A stretch of 64,000 bases of DNA from Phytophthora quininea (lineage: Eukaryota > Oomycota > Peronosporomycetes > Peronosporales > Peronosporaceae), in contig JAAVTG010000242.1 in NCBI GenBank assembly GCA_011947345.1, positions 1 to 64,000 on the forward strand. The letters are read 5' to 3'. Positions 1-11,604 of this stretch are shown piece after piece (within the stretch, counting starts at the first letter, position 1; each line of letters opens with the position of its first letter). The notes beneath the pieces were generated by a model, which worked only from the letters and a program-made list of their open reading frames with translations, was not told the DNA's origin and did no database searches. A program made the position numbers and the translations under genes.

Positions 1-3000
1 ACAACCGCAGCGCCACCCTCGCGATTGATTCCTGGGTGGGTTCGACTGCTCACGAACACGCGATCTCCTTCGTCAAACTCTTCCTCCTCCTCCTCCTCCT
101 CGCTCTCCTCGTCGTCGCCGCTCGACTTGTCGTTCATTCCATTACTGCCAGGCTTCGCGTCTTCTTCTTCCTCACTTTTCTTCTCCGAGTCGTCCTCTTC
201 GTCAAACCACTGTGCTACGGGCAGGTGATTGCTCTCGTCACGTGCTGCTTCGCTACTGCCAGCGTGACTGGTTCCTTCCACGGGTTCCTGTTTCAACGCC
301 ATATCCACGCTAGATTTGCTGCCTTCGTTTACTGTAGCATGAGGGTGGCGGCGTCCAAGCTGATTTCGGGGGCCTTCACACCACGAAGCCGCGCGCTAGT
401 GCGAATACCCGGCTTTTCTGGCACGTTACAGCTCTTCTCCTTGCTCTTACATTTAGAGGCCAGGAACCGCTGCCCGTACTCTCCGTACATGGCAGGAATG
501 GCTCTCAGACGCTTTGCCACCTCCCGACACTTGGCAAAGAGGTCGTAGCCCTGGCGAATCCGGAATCGGTGCGCGTACGAGAGAATGTTGTCCTTCATCG
601 TGCCTGCCGCATGAGCAATATGGCGAGTTCGGCTTCGTTTGGGATTGAACACGTTAGCATTGCGCACAATCAGTTGGATGTCGTCCATGAACTGCTCAAA
701 GCACATGTACTCTTCATCATTGAGCTTGTCACGCATTGTACTGAGGTCCATGGGATTCTTCACAATCAGATAGTAGTTTGGTACGGCGGCCGGATCCACT
801 GGGACGTAGAACGGAGTGTAGAGCTTTTGTGAGTAGCAGTAGTCGAGCACTTGGCTCAGGAAGATACGCAGCTCCCGCAAGAAGTGCAGGTCTCGTTCTT
901 TCCTTTTGCGTTGTTCTGCAGGGGACAATTCCATTTCAGATGGAACAGGAGGAAGAGGCGCTAAAGGTAACACCTCAAGCCTCTCGTCTTTGGCTCGCGT
1001 CTTGCTCTTCAAAGCCGGAGGGGTCGCGAACGAGTCAAAAACCTGCTCAAAATGAGCCAGTCGAGCGGCCTTCGTGGGCTCATCGAGCTCCATTACCACC
1101 GAGGTCAACGATACGGCGGGGTCTTCTTGAAACAACGCCAGAAGGTCATTCGGCAGGCTGTGGTCTTCGCACGGGGAGGACGCAGTACTCGCCAAAAACA
1201 AAATGGGCAGATTGGCCCGAGCTTGCAGGTTCATGAGCATCATCTTTAGCGTCAAGTGCATGGAGTCGCTCGTGTTCTTCCACCATAACTCGGCCTGCGG
1301 GAGATACAGCACACACGGCAAACACTTTTGCGCTTCGTTGAGTCGTTGAATAAGCGCTTCTTCAGGAAAGTGCGAGTTGGAGTCTGCAACTAGCGACGGG
1401 TAGTCCAGAGAGAAATGCGTCAGACCTTCCAGAGAGTGCAGCAGTGCCGGACCCATGTACTGCTGGCCCATGCCGGCCTTTCCAGAAACTAAAACTCTGG
1501 GGAATCCAGAGTGATGCGGAAGATGAAGTGAGGCGATTGAGTGAACGCGCTTCTTTTGCGTACGCTCGCGCGCTTTTCCACGGCGTCGGTGTTTGAATCC
1601 AGGCAGTCAGGGCAAAACCAGAGAGTGTCGGGTTTTGCTGTTTCCTGTAATGTGGAAGACTCTTCGAGGAGACAATTGCGATGGAAAGCACCAGGGCAGG
1701 CATCACAGCAGACAAGTTCACCTTCATTGCCATGGCACACATCACAGTCACCGTGACTCGCAACTGCATAAATATCCACGTCGTCTTCGTCCTCATCCAT
1801 TTTGCCGCCATATTCCCCTTCTTGGGTGATGTTACCGATCGTGGTAACATCATCAATCGCAGCCCGTCGAGAGGAAAAAGCGGAAAGTGGCGAGCTACAT
1901 CTCGCAGCACTTGCGCCAGCGGTCCTTGCAGCAATCCTTTCACGGCACGCGGCAAGGGGCTGCAAATGAGCTAACTGCTCGATGCGACGCCGGGGTAATC
2001 TTTTTCGACGCTTTCGCAAAATCCCCACGAGCCACTACCACCTTGTCTAGGTTGATCAATAGCTTGTTGTCACTTGCATAGACTTGCGGGTATACGCGTC
2101 GCAAGGAGCACAGGGCAGCCTCGGCGCACAGAGCCTTGATGTCAGCACCACAATAGCCTACTGTCTGCTCTGCGAGCTCCGCCAAAAACCTGTCTGACAG
2201 TGGAGGGTTCCAATGCTTTGAATGAATGGCCAGCATGCTTTTTCGTTCTTTCACGCTGGGAAGCTTGAAGCCCAACTCGCGGTCGAATCGCCCTGGTCGA
2301 CGCAAAGCTGGGTCGATTGCATCCAATCGGTTTGTTGCACCGATCACGACCACACGGCCACGCGAATCCATGCCATCCATCAGAGCCAGCAGCGTCGACA
2401 CAATGGACGCGTGGATCTGGTCTTGCTTGGCGCTGCGCACGGGGCTAAGCCGTCGATCTCATCGAAGAAAATGATGGACGGCTGGTTGCGTTTGGCTTCT
2501 TCGAATAAAAGCCGCAGTTGGCGCTCTGCTTCTCCGACCCACTTGCTAAGACAATCTGCTCCTTTGCGCATGTAAAACGTAACGCTACGCTTTGGCTTTC
2601 CCGTTTCCTTCTTTTGTCCTCCACGTTGTGTTGATTCGGACGAATCACCTTGGTTTTCTTCTGCGTAGATAGAACAAGAGTTGGCCAATGCTCTTGCTAG
2701 CAGCGTTTTACCTGTACCTGGAGGCCCATAAAATAGCACCCCCGATGGCGGTGCCACATTGTACTTGTCGTAGAATTCGGGGTACAGGAGGGGCAGCATA
2801 ACCATTTCTTTTAGGGCTTCAATGTGAGATTTCAGCCCCCAACGCTATCCCAAGTGATGCTGCGATCCACCTCCACTGGCGTAATATCGGCACGTGAGCT
2901 TCCGCCTTTGCGACTGCCTTTGGATCGCCACGGACTACTGGTCCGCATTCCTCCATCCGAGTCGTCGTCGTCAAAAACACATCGGACGAAGACGACCCCG

Positions 3001-4361
3001 ACGATGATGACGATAATGACCGGCGGCGGCGACTTCGACGTCCACGGAAATATTTGCCGCGCCCACGCTCTCGACGGTGCCGTGGCGATGTTTCGGCCAT
3101 ATCCGGTAGATAAAGTCGTCTGCTAGCTCCTCGTCGTCGAGTAACCCCAACACGAGCATTAGCTTGGCGCTTGTGGTACTCGGCGTATGCCGCCGACTCG
3201 GGAGAGACGTGTGCTTCATCCTCGCCGTCAGTTCGATGCATTTTGGCACGATCTCGCAGAGAATAACGCCGTGCTGTGCCTTCATCGCCATCAAAAGCAG
3301 CAGTCGAGCCGTTCCTGGTTCGGCTGCGCGTCGCTATTCCATTGCTGGAGGCAGCCTGTGAATTTTCGCGATGCTCTTCCATGGCGTAACCATTTTGCCC
3401 CTGTCTGCGGCGACGCAGGCGATAGCGAGTCGCACTCGCCGGCCCACCTTCTCCGTCCTCCTCATCCTCTTCTTGCTCGTCCTCCGAGTTGGCCTCTTCG
3501 TTATCAGACTGCGACTCGTTGTCTGCATCCGCCTCCTGCGCATGCCCGCCGTCGCCATTGGCGTCGGTGCTCAAATCCAGCGGCGATCGCTTCGTCCCTC
3601 GGCCGGACTCTGGTGGCGACACGCTATCCATTGCGCTCATACTTCCCAGGCTCTCTCTTGACCGCAACGCGTATCGTGTGGAGCGTCGCTGGCGCTCCCT
3701 GGTCCGCTGCTCCTCCTGCTCCTGCGCTTTAATGCGTCTGTTAATCTCTTTCATGCTCAAATCGTCTTCGAAGCGGGCCTCTGCCTCGTTCTCCTCGTCA
3801 CTGGCATCCTCACCCACGTGCGACCGCTGCAGGCGGCGCGTCCGTTGCGCGCTCTCGTCCTGCTCGGCTGCGGCGACGACGGCGTTTCTTGCTCTCTGGC
3901 TGTGTTACAAACGGTGGCGTCTCGTGGGCGCTACTGAAGACGTCGTTGTACAGGGACTCGTCAAAGCGCTTGGGCTTGGCGCGACGCGTGCGCAGCTCGT
4001 AGCGGGACGACGGGGACGCGCTGCTCACGTCTCCACGGGACGAGGTCGGCGGAGGACTGAGACTGCCCATCCGAGCGGCCAGGCGTCTCGACGGGCGTCT
4101 GCGGGAGGCACCTGCCACCTGCAGATCGTCCTCCGAGGCATCCTTGTGCTCCTCCAGCTCGTCCGTCTCGTCCTCCTCATCAGACTCGACGGGGCGCGCT
4201 GGCGCGGGGAGGGTCCACGACCACGGGCGACGAGTCTATTTGGGAGGAGCAACAAGAGAGAGAGAGAATGTGGTGAGTATACCGAGGGCCAATGGCGACG
4301 AGTTGCTGCGAGACCCACCGCTGCCGCCCGAAGAAGCCTCGGCTTCCAGCACGCTGCTCAT
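1..4361 (-). CDS. ATAD2/Yta7-like AAA ATPase with PHD finger and bromodomain, 3' end outside window
   Basis: Nuclear chromatin ATPase of the ATAD2/Yta7 family, which binds acetylated histones and remodels or evicts nucleosomes. Order along the minus strand: charged tail (4361-2980); AAA module 1 with Walker A GPPGTGKT (near 2730), Walker B IIFFDEIDG (near 2470) and GRFDRE (near 2280); a PHD finger with the CDVCHGNEGELVCCDAC core (about 1745-1600); a degenerate second AAA module whose P-loop reads GKAGMGQQ (near 1470); and a bromodomain (about 900-540) with the NPMDLSTM and NANVFNP signatures. The tail then runs off the window through an acidic stretch and GDRVFVSSRTHPG. The start is ATG 4361 (an in-frame ATG at 4394 is possible). 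A small intron near 4282-4199 is inferred from the frame. Seven frame breaks lie at base runs (343-345, 1499-1502, 1875-1879, 1956-1959, 2441-2444, 2836-2840, 2973-2977), and one extra base restores each. An eighth near 3850 is of another type. I read the gene as real and probably intact. Confidence 0.9.
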
Positions 4362-4439
4362 GGCACGAATGAATATGCCAACTTGTCCGACCATACTTAG
4401 TTTTTGTATTCGTATTAACAGCCAATTAAACTAATTGAT

Positions 4440-5260
4440 GTATTTTGGCCAATCCTCCTTTAGAAAAATTCCAGCCAATCAGAACGCGAATTGACCATCC
4501 ATTCGACATAGCCAGTCGGAGGACAACAGCCGAAACGTTGGTGGAGTTTGTATGCTGTCGCAGGAAATTCGGCGGAGAAAACAACAACGCTGCCGATGTT
4601 TGTACCTTCTTCGCAGTTTGGTGTCGTATACACGTGTTGATGAGATGCACGTAAGCACGCTTTCGTCGCCGACACAAGGCCAGTTTACACAATCGGCTAA
4701 AATGTTAACTTTGCCAACCAGAACTCAAGAACTAAGCTCACGCCCTCCTCTCGCACCAGATGAAGCCCTCAGTCACGAGCACGACCGTCACGACAAGAAG
4801 TCGCATTAAGAGCTCATCACGCACAGAGGCCTCCGCGACAAAAGCGGCTCGCACGCACGACGCCCGGCTTCTGGTCGTGGCAGCCACCGCAGAAGACAAG
4901 CGCTTGGTATAGCTTCTGGTCGCAGCGGCCACCAAACGTTCATCCTTCGCTGTGGCCACCACAGCGCCCAATAGCAGCAAGAGCTCGTCCTGCGCAACTA
5001 CCATGATGCCCTCGATCGCGCCCAGTATGCCCAGATCCTTGTCCCCGACAAGACGACTAAAGCAGCAACCGCAAGCACGGACGTGGACGACAGCAGCTTG
5101 GTCTTCGTGGACCAGGAAACAAGTGGCTGCGGCTTGGCTACGGTGCATCCGGATACAAATCAACCGCACCACGGACATGAAGGTTAAGTGAGCGGTGCAT
5201 TTAAACACCGACAGCAATAATTTGGGTAGCATACTGGTTAATGTTAATGTCATGTCGTCA
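4440..5260. other. Intergenic, no recognised gene
   Basis: Open frames occur on both strands (a long one on the minus strand at 4738-5568, shorter ones on the plus strand), but none shows a domain, and the strands are open together because the DNA is GC-rich with few stops. A plus-strand frame around 5041-5186 (reading VPDKTTKAATASTDVDD) has protein-like composition but no start or relatives I recognise. Confidence 0.5.
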
Positions 5261-5272
5261 GCGGAAGTGCCT

Positions 5273-5580
5273 GGACAGACACAACACGAAGTGATCGAGT
5301 CGTTACTGCGCAAGATGTTAGGGATGCATACGTATCCTCCAAGACGCAGAGTGCCTACCATGACACCTTGCAAGAGGTACCGCGATGGATTAAGGAGCAA
5401 AAGCAGGAAGCTGCTACAGAGTTCTTTGACGCTACTAGGCAAATTAACCTGGGCAAGTTCACGGCCGCGGACTTCGAGGAGTTTTTGTTGGGGAAAAGGA
5501 AGTCCGTCAGCGTTGGTGTGACAGGCTACTGTCACACGTTCGCCACTGTGCTCCAGCTCAGTGGCCAATCAGTAGCTCGG
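5273..5580 (+). pseudogene. Crypton-like tyrosine recombinase, N-terminal fragment
   Basis: The plus frame running through SSKTQSAY, PRWIKEQKQ and FTAADFEEFLLGKRK matches the N-terminal core-binding part of oomycete Crypton-type tyrosine recombinases. It parallels the corresponding part of the Crypton at 9.2-11.6 kb (TKKTYQSYINGITKWIK, then FTPSHF). The catalytic domain is missing: after about 5580 the frame ends in unrelated sequence. It is a short dead fragment. The family call rests on motif resemblance and on the second, more complete copy in this window. Confidence 0.55.
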
Positions 5581-5619
5581 ACCATTCCGTTGATTGCGAC
5601 GACTTCGACACACTAGGCC

Positions 5620-6430
5620 ACCTCGACAATCAGTAGCCAGAGTTATATTTCCTCGCGCTAGAGTAAGCAAGTAACGGTCTAGGCCCGTTACAGTTGATAC
5701 CTTTTATCGAAGCGTGATGAAACTTTTATATTGCAGGAAAGAGACGCCATTACCTGCCGCCTACGAAAAATTTAGCCTTTCTTTTTAGGTTTGAAGCGCA
5801 TGGAAGCGTCGAGGTTCCAATTGTGGCGGAGCGCGATTTACCGAAACCGCTCTTGCGCACGGTGCCCAGACTGCCGACTGCGGAGGGTACTCCGATATGC
5901 CATGCGCGTGCTGAACTCTCCTCATCTTGTGTACCCGTCGGCGGGCGGGTAACGCTCTTCAGGTGGCTTGGAGATGAGTGGGTTGGTGGTCATTTGAACA
6001 GACTTGGGCAGTCGCGGGACCTTGGGCAGCAGCGCGGATATGCTTCGCCTGCTGTCCGAGTTGGGTGTCCTCCTCCGAGCGAGCCTTCGAGCTCATGGTC
6101 GGCGGGCCAGGCGCTGTCTTGGGCCCTCCTTGTCCTCTCCTTTGCTTGGGCTCTTGCGAGCGTGACCGCTTCCAATAGCGGGATATCGGGGTGAGTGATC
6201 AACAGCCAAAAGCTTCCGGGCCCTCTGCGACTTGACGGTGTAGGTGGGCCAATATACCTTCCCGTGCCCAATACCTCTAGCACGTTCCAGGGAAAATCAA
6301 CTCTGCTTGTTCTTTAGCCTTCTTCTCTATCCACTACAGCTGTCTGCACTCCTCTACACTATCCTTACTTTGTCCTTGCTTAACGTCTTCAAAGAGAGCA
6401 CCCAAGATCTTGTCACCGTTCATTGGGTAT
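5620..6430. other. Non-coding or unrecognised
   Basis: An open plus frame (5823-6194) and an open minus frame (5990-6283) overlap here. The minus frame contains FWLLITHPDIPLLEAVTLARAQAKE, which resembles retroelement gag tails of oomycetes, but I cannot support a gene. No terminal repeat was seen. Confidence 0.4.
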
Positions 6431-6433
6431 TAC

Positions 6434-7372
6434 TCAGCTCCGCCATCCTTCAACTTGCTTGTGCATCACTCCTTCGCCGGGCTTCCTTTGCACAACATCC
6501 ACTCGATCGTCGAGTGCCACCAAAGTGACCGCACACCCACGTAACTGCCTCATGACTGATGTACAGTGATCACCGGGAGTGATCGTGATCGCGTGTCGAA
6601 ATGATTGCACTTGATCAACCGAAAGTGATCGTGTACCAAAATGATTGCCCATGATCGACCAAAGTGACCGACCCAAAAATGATCGCGGTCGGTCGGGAGT
6701 TCTCCGAATATTCTCCACGCGTCTCACCCGTCCATCACCATCACCCAACAGTTGCGGTCTCTCACAACGAGCTTCACCACACAATCGGGCTCGCCAAAGG
6801 AGTTGGGATCTTTGACTATATCGGATCCAGAGCCAGTGGACGGCTTGGTGGGTGAGCCTGACATCCTTCTCAGACGGAGCGCCAGCGACTTCGGAACCAC
6901 GTGGACGTTTGGACCCAGGGACGACCCCCACTAGCAAAGCCACAGCTGACATATTCTGGCGCAAGCCATCCCGTTCCGCTTCAGCGGACTCGAGATTGCG
7001 GAGAGCAGTATCTCGCTGGGCTTGGGCGTTCGCCACATCCCGACCTAGGGATCCGATCGACACTTAACCTCAACGAGGGTTCACTCTGTGAAGAGGCAAT
7101 CTCCGAGTTAGTATGGGCCAACGGCGAAAGAGCGGTGAGATCTGAGGAGTTAGTTACGTAGAAAGTCGTTCTGCTTCCTTCTGAAGATCATCGCGCTCTT
7201 TGACGACGGAAACGAGGTCAGACTGGGTTTGCACCAGATCTCGATGCGTCTGACGATTGGAAGTGACGGCAGCGTCACGATACCGACGTAGCTGGCTGTT
7301 GGCGGTCGCTAGCTCGGCCGACTCGCGCTCGGCTGCATCTGTGACTGCACAGCTGCCCTCTGCTCAACGAGT
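6434..7372 (-). pseudogene. Coiled-coil gag-like ORF remnant
   Basis: Minus-strand frames read as heptad-rich coiled coil: RYRDAAVTSNRQTHRDLVQT and KERDDLQKEAERL near 7190-7330, then DVANAQAQRDTALRNLESAE near 7000. A region with KRPRGSEVAGAPSEKD follows. Several stops break the frame (near 7160 and 7065). The ERD/RD-spaced coils recur in two other places in the window (7821-8237 plus, 20431-21836 minus). I infer the gag-like N-terminus of an LTR or tyrosine-recombinase retroelement family. No protease, RT or integrase is attached. Confidence 0.4.
6555..6705. repeat. Degenerate short tandem repeat with GTGATCG/ATGATTGC motifs
   Basis: About 150 bases contain three to four diverged copies of a 40-50-base unit built from AAGTGATCG, AAAATGATTGC and GATCGACC. 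Spacing is irregular, so the copies are old. It overlaps the C-terminal side of the coiled-coil remnant. Confidence 0.55.
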
Positions 7373-7739
7373 GGAGCATGACTGCAAGCGAGCATGTTCA
7401 ACTCTTGGATATGATAATCGACCAGTGGGAGCTCTACGTCAGCAACATCGACGCCATTGTGCGCGATAACATGGAAACCAATAGGACAATTTCTCGTCGT
7501 GTTGCAGCGTCAATGATCGCTGCACGGTGCACCGATTTAATCTTGCCGTTAAAGATAATCTGAAGCCGCACAAGGACACGATCGTGAAGGTCTCCGTATT
7601 GATGTGCAAGCTGAAGTCGGTGAAACAAATCGCATTGTTAAAAGCGAATGGCTGCAACTTAAAACTTGTGGTCATGCACGAGCTACGCTGGAGCGGTATT
7701 CACCGTTTGCTAAAACAGTACAAATAGCTCCAGCCTTCT

Positions 7740-8237
7740 CTCCACCAATTTGAGCGAGGCGCTGACGTCGACAAATACCTCCCCGATGAAATCCCAGCTG
7801 GTGACTCACGCCGTACCCAATTGTCTCGTGAGATCGATGTGATGGAACATCAACGCGCTGAGGATCATCGTGGCCTCGTTGACGCTGAGATCGAGTCGCT
7901 TCAGGGGCATCTCCGTGTACGTGACGACGAGATCAGCCTGCACCTGATCGACCATTTGGGCCGAGATCTGGATCGCGCCGTGGCCGACTGCGAACGTCTT
8001 CAAGCCGATCTAGCTCGTGCCTCTATGGATCGTGATTGTTTACAAGACGATCTTGACGTCGCTGAGGGAGATCTTCGACGCCAAGAGTTCGAGATCTACA
8101 GGTTAGAACGGGAGCGAGACGATGCTATCGCTGGCCTAGAGGCAGCCGAGGAGGCGCTTGCTCTCTCCAAATCCTCGCCAGTCGGCTCCAGAATGCCGGT
8201 CGATGACTCTACGGTGCAATTGGTAGGACAGCACTAA
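7740..8237 (+). pseudogene. Coiled-coil gag-like ORF fragment
   Basis: A 138-residue plus frame (7821-8237, beginning near SREIDVMEHQRAED) is coiled coil nearly throughout: DRAVADCERLQADLARASMD, then RLERERDDAIAGLEAAEEAL. It ends at a TAA at 8235-8237, immediately before a hAT fragment of opposite strand. It resembles the coiled-coil frames at 6.4-7.4 kb and 20.4-21.8 kb, so I place it in the same gag-like family. It may instead be an unrelated coiled-coil protein. No zinc knuckle or enzyme domain is present. Confidence 0.4.
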
Positions 8238-8249
8238 GAACCTCCACCT

Positions 8250-8799
8250 CTTCTGTGTGATGGCAAACACAACCAGGGAATACTCTCCACCGTCGGTGAC
8301 GCCATCGAACACCAGCACGAACTTATCGTCCTTTATCTTTTTGCGGACGGAAGATTCAATTAGGTCCACACAGACGATCATTCGCGCCTTTAACTTTTTA
8401 GAGTTCAAGGAATTGAATTGACTGCAGCATGCACAATCTCATCGTCCACATCCTCATCGTGTAATGCTTATGGACCACCAGTTTCATCCGCTGTTAGGTC
8501 GATAAAGCATCCTGCTCGACGAGCATGTCCATGGCGACCTTACGCTTCTCGCGAATGGACATGAGAACCACGTCCTCATAGTTTGAATGTTGTCAACAAA
8601 CCTGTTTGCAAGGCGCGGGTCCTTGAATTCCGAGATGGCCGATCAGGTTAGTGTATCCTGCCGACTGAATCTGCTTCACAAGCTTGTTGCACGGATTGCA
8701 CACTCGTCCATCAGCCGTTTCATCCCAGTATATGTAGGCAACAATGGTCTTGTATGGCAGTTTTGAGGCTTGGAGAGCGAACACGGAGCTGACGGGCAT
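8250..8799 (-). pseudogene. hAT transposase remnant (BED zinc finger plus start of catalytic domain)
   Basis: The 5' part (8799-8593) reads YIYWDETADGRVCNPCNK followed by an SAGYTNLIGHL stretch, the C-x2-C...H pattern of a BED zinc finger at the N-terminus of hAT transposases. Downstream (8408-8250) KFVLVFDGVTDGGEYSLVVF gives the first catalytic aspartate block, as in oomycete hAT copies. The two parts are in different frames, the region between is eroded and the rest is missing. A broken copy. Confidence 0.7.
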
Positions 8800-9210
8800 G
8801 GAACGGTCGTCTCGAGAGGCAGATTATTCAGGTTTCAGGAGAGGATTTTTAGAGAACTGGGTGGAACTCGAGCAGCTGCAGTGTGGAATCTTAGGTGTTG
8901 GCCGAAGCGCGTTCTCGTCGAGAAAAAACTCGCTCGTGCTTTCCCGCCTTCTAGTCTCTAGAGAGACCTGGACGTTGTTATCTACGTCTCTGCTAACTGT
9001 CAATGAGAACGCAAGAACAACCTCGACGAGAAGATAAACAATTAGATCGGAGCATTGTAATTGTTTTATCAAGACCTGACATTGTTCCAATAGTGATTGT
9101 GACGAGCGTCTCGACGACGATTCATTCACAATCACTTGTGTCGAGCATTCGTAAGACGAGAAGGTAGGGAGAATCTGATCATTTTGATTGGACGGAAAAA
9201 GCAAACTTTA
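8800..9210. other. No recognised gene
   Basis: Spacer between a hAT remnant and the Crypton. An open minus frame (8824-9204) has no recognisable domain. Nothing else was seen. Confidence 0.4.
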
Positions 9211-9216
9211 AACTGA

Positions 9217-11600
9217 TTAGTCCTCGAGTTGGTTACTAGCCCTACGTTTCCGGCGACGGAACGGAACGAGCGGTTCCGTTCGAGCATCGGAGTTCGCGTC
9301 GCGTAGTGCCTCGCGGATGCGTCTCAGCGTGGTAGCTGCTCTATCCGGTCTACTTGTTTTTTTCTTCGCAGTCAGCTTTCTCATCGGCACATTCTGAATT
9401 GCTGTGCTGAAGAGGACGTCAGCCTCGTGCTGACTTCGTGGAGGCTGCAAATCTCCACGCGTGGCAGATTTTACAGAGATGTTTAATCAAATTGGTCCAC
9501 TCTGAGTAGCGTTTGCGATTTTTCTTCGTGGCAAAGTCGGTCGGTTGAAGACCTTTGAACGGGGGGTATCCCATCGATGAATTACCAGACCACCACAGAT
9601 GCCACACACCGAGCGCATCTAGGTCGGGGAATTCGAAAATTTCCGGTAATTTATGAAACTTCCCGTCTCACTTCCAAAATATGATGACTCCACCAATTCG
9701 TTCAGACTGAGCATGAGCTTGAGCGGCACCTCCTTGAAGCAGACCAGCTTCATTTAGTAAATCACGGATAGTCGTCTGTAGATCTTCTTTCCTCATTCCA
9801 CTGGTGCCTATTCCCTTTTCGTCCAATAGTTTCGAAATACCGCTCGACAGTACATCAGGCATGCGATCTACTGCTCTTTGTGTGTCTCTCTGCTGATTAT
9901 AAAGATGGATATACGGCGGAATACCGGTCGGGACCATAGTTGCAGCCATATCTCCAGCAAAATTTATTGCTGAGTGATTCCAGCACATTGCGACCACGAA
10001 AAATAGCCGACGACAATAACGGGCGCTTTATCAGCAACGTTAGTCTCAAGTATGCGCTGTGTTTGACAAGTGACGCCAAGCACATCACCAAAATGGGCTT
10101 CATGCGCGCGCTCTCGCTCATTGAAGGAAACATCATTTGCACTGCTGATTCAACGGCTTCGTCCGTTTGCTGCCCAAAATGTGGTGGAAGTACAGCGAAA
10201 TCGGGCGAACCGAGCGGCAAACCCGCCACCAATCGGCCCAGATACTGGTCTTCAGCAGCTTCATACCGAATGTATCGGTCTGGAACCCCTCCTAAAGACC
10301 AGCCGCAACGAATGCATACACTAGCCATTGAAGGCCCCCAGTGCTTCCACTAGAAGCAAATGTAGCCACTCCTTTTCTGATGGAGTGCGTCCCGTACTCC
10401 TTGTCACCAGTCTCCGCCTTTAACAACGTGCCAAGCTTCTTCGAAAATCTACTTTTCTCGTTGGAACCAGGAAAAAGCCTTTCGCAGGTAAGTGTTGGAT
10501 CGGATGCGAAGTAGACAGGAAAAGCGAGGATGCAGCACATACTCGGTTGGAGTGGATTCCCGTAAATATGTCTTGAATCCTTTGGACCGCTGTCCTCTTG
10601 GTTGGTCTTGGTTTTGTGAAGAACACAGCCAATATTATCGTCTACGAAGTTTAGATGCGTCACATGTGTTGGAAATCGGCTGCTGCGCTTGCCGCGCCGA
10701 AACCTTGCATGAATAACGGCCACATCGGGCGCGATCTTGTGTCGTCGCCGACGTGACGATCAGTGGCCGCCAGCCGAGGTGCCTGCAATCGGTACGGGCG
10801 GCCCTGCATGTTAGTCTGGAATTAGCTCTGCAAGGAAGAGAGTTAGTCACGGAGAGCTAAGAGAAGAATACAAGTGTGATTACCTTGTAGTCTTGGCTGC
10901 ACTAACAAGTGCCGTTGATCAAGCGACGCGTTCTCTAAAAACGTGCACGGTTTCGATTGACTTCGATCTACACATTAGGTTCCATTGCAAAACCAGGTAC
11001 AAATGAGCAAAGCCGTTGTCAAGGATTCCAATTGTCTTCTGGCAGAGCGCTTGGTACAGCGAAAACGAAAGAGGACACTTTCCAGACTTGCGTCCTGTTC
11101 CATTTTGATCATTATCCGCCTCAATATGCCTCAACCCGCGAAAAAATATCTTCATATCGTGTGTATATTCAGATGGAAGGGGTAATTTCTTTTGGCGGTA
11201 GATGCCCCAAACAGCGCTCCGGTATCCCCCAACGTCGAAACTTTAAGCGGTTTGGAGTTCATCTTATCCAGCAAAAACTTCTCGAAAATGAGATGGCGTG
11301 AACGTCGCCACATTGATTCCACCATCTGCATCAAAGAAGTTGTCAGGGAAGGTAGATTCTTCTTAATCCATTTTGTAATCCCGTTGATATAAGACTGGTA
11401 GGTTTTCTTGGTAGCTGCTGCTGTGCATGCCCCACGGACGTCAGCACTACTTAGACAGCCGGGCGTGGGTGTGGAGCCTCGCTGCGTCCTGCCGTGGGGA
11501 GCGTGCTGGAGGAGGCGACGGGCTCGTGCGAAGATCGGCGCTCGCCAAGGTCGCCTTCAACTTCAGGTTTTGGCCAATAGGAGGAGGATTTTAAGCGTAA
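9217..11600 (-). mobile_element. Crypton-type tyrosine recombinase element, near full-length coding region
   Basis: A DNA transposon of the Crypton class, which moves by a tyrosine recombinase instead of a DDE transposase. In order along the minus strand: core-binding part (TKKTYQSYINGITKWIK near 11400, FTPSHF near 11280, RSAVWGIYRQKK near 11210); LQWNLMCRSKSIETVH (near 10990) giving the first catalytic Arg; GTHSIRKGVATFASSG (near 10370) giving the His-x2-Arg box; DRYIRYEAAEDQYLG (near 10270) giving the nucleophilic Tyr; and a C-terminal LWWSGNSSMGYPPFKGLQP block (near 9590), like the GCR1-C DNA-binding domain of fungal Cryptons. At least five frame changes interrupt it. The one at the C5 run 10335-10339 is repaired by one added base. 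Catalytic residues are kept, so it may be a young copy or a base-calling victim. Ends were not found. Confidence 0.8.
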
Positions 11601-11604
11601 GACG

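Noticed and set aside
36..548. Long plus-strand open frame rich in Leu/Val
   Set aside because: It is the antisense of the acidic tail and bromodomain end of the ATAD2-like gene; GAG/GAA codons read backwards give Leu runs.
1..4361. Reading the ATAD2-like locus as a pseudogene
   Set aside because: The breaks sit at base runs and one base restores each conserved motif; a decayed gene would also show stops and substitutions in motifs.
3489..4400. 303-codon plus-strand open frame
   Set aside because: Mirror of the charged N-terminal region of the ATAD2-like gene, which has domain support on the minus strand.
4738..5568. 276-codon minus-strand open frame
   Set aside because: No domain, odd composition, and it overlaps the plus-strand Crypton fragment that has recognisable motifs.
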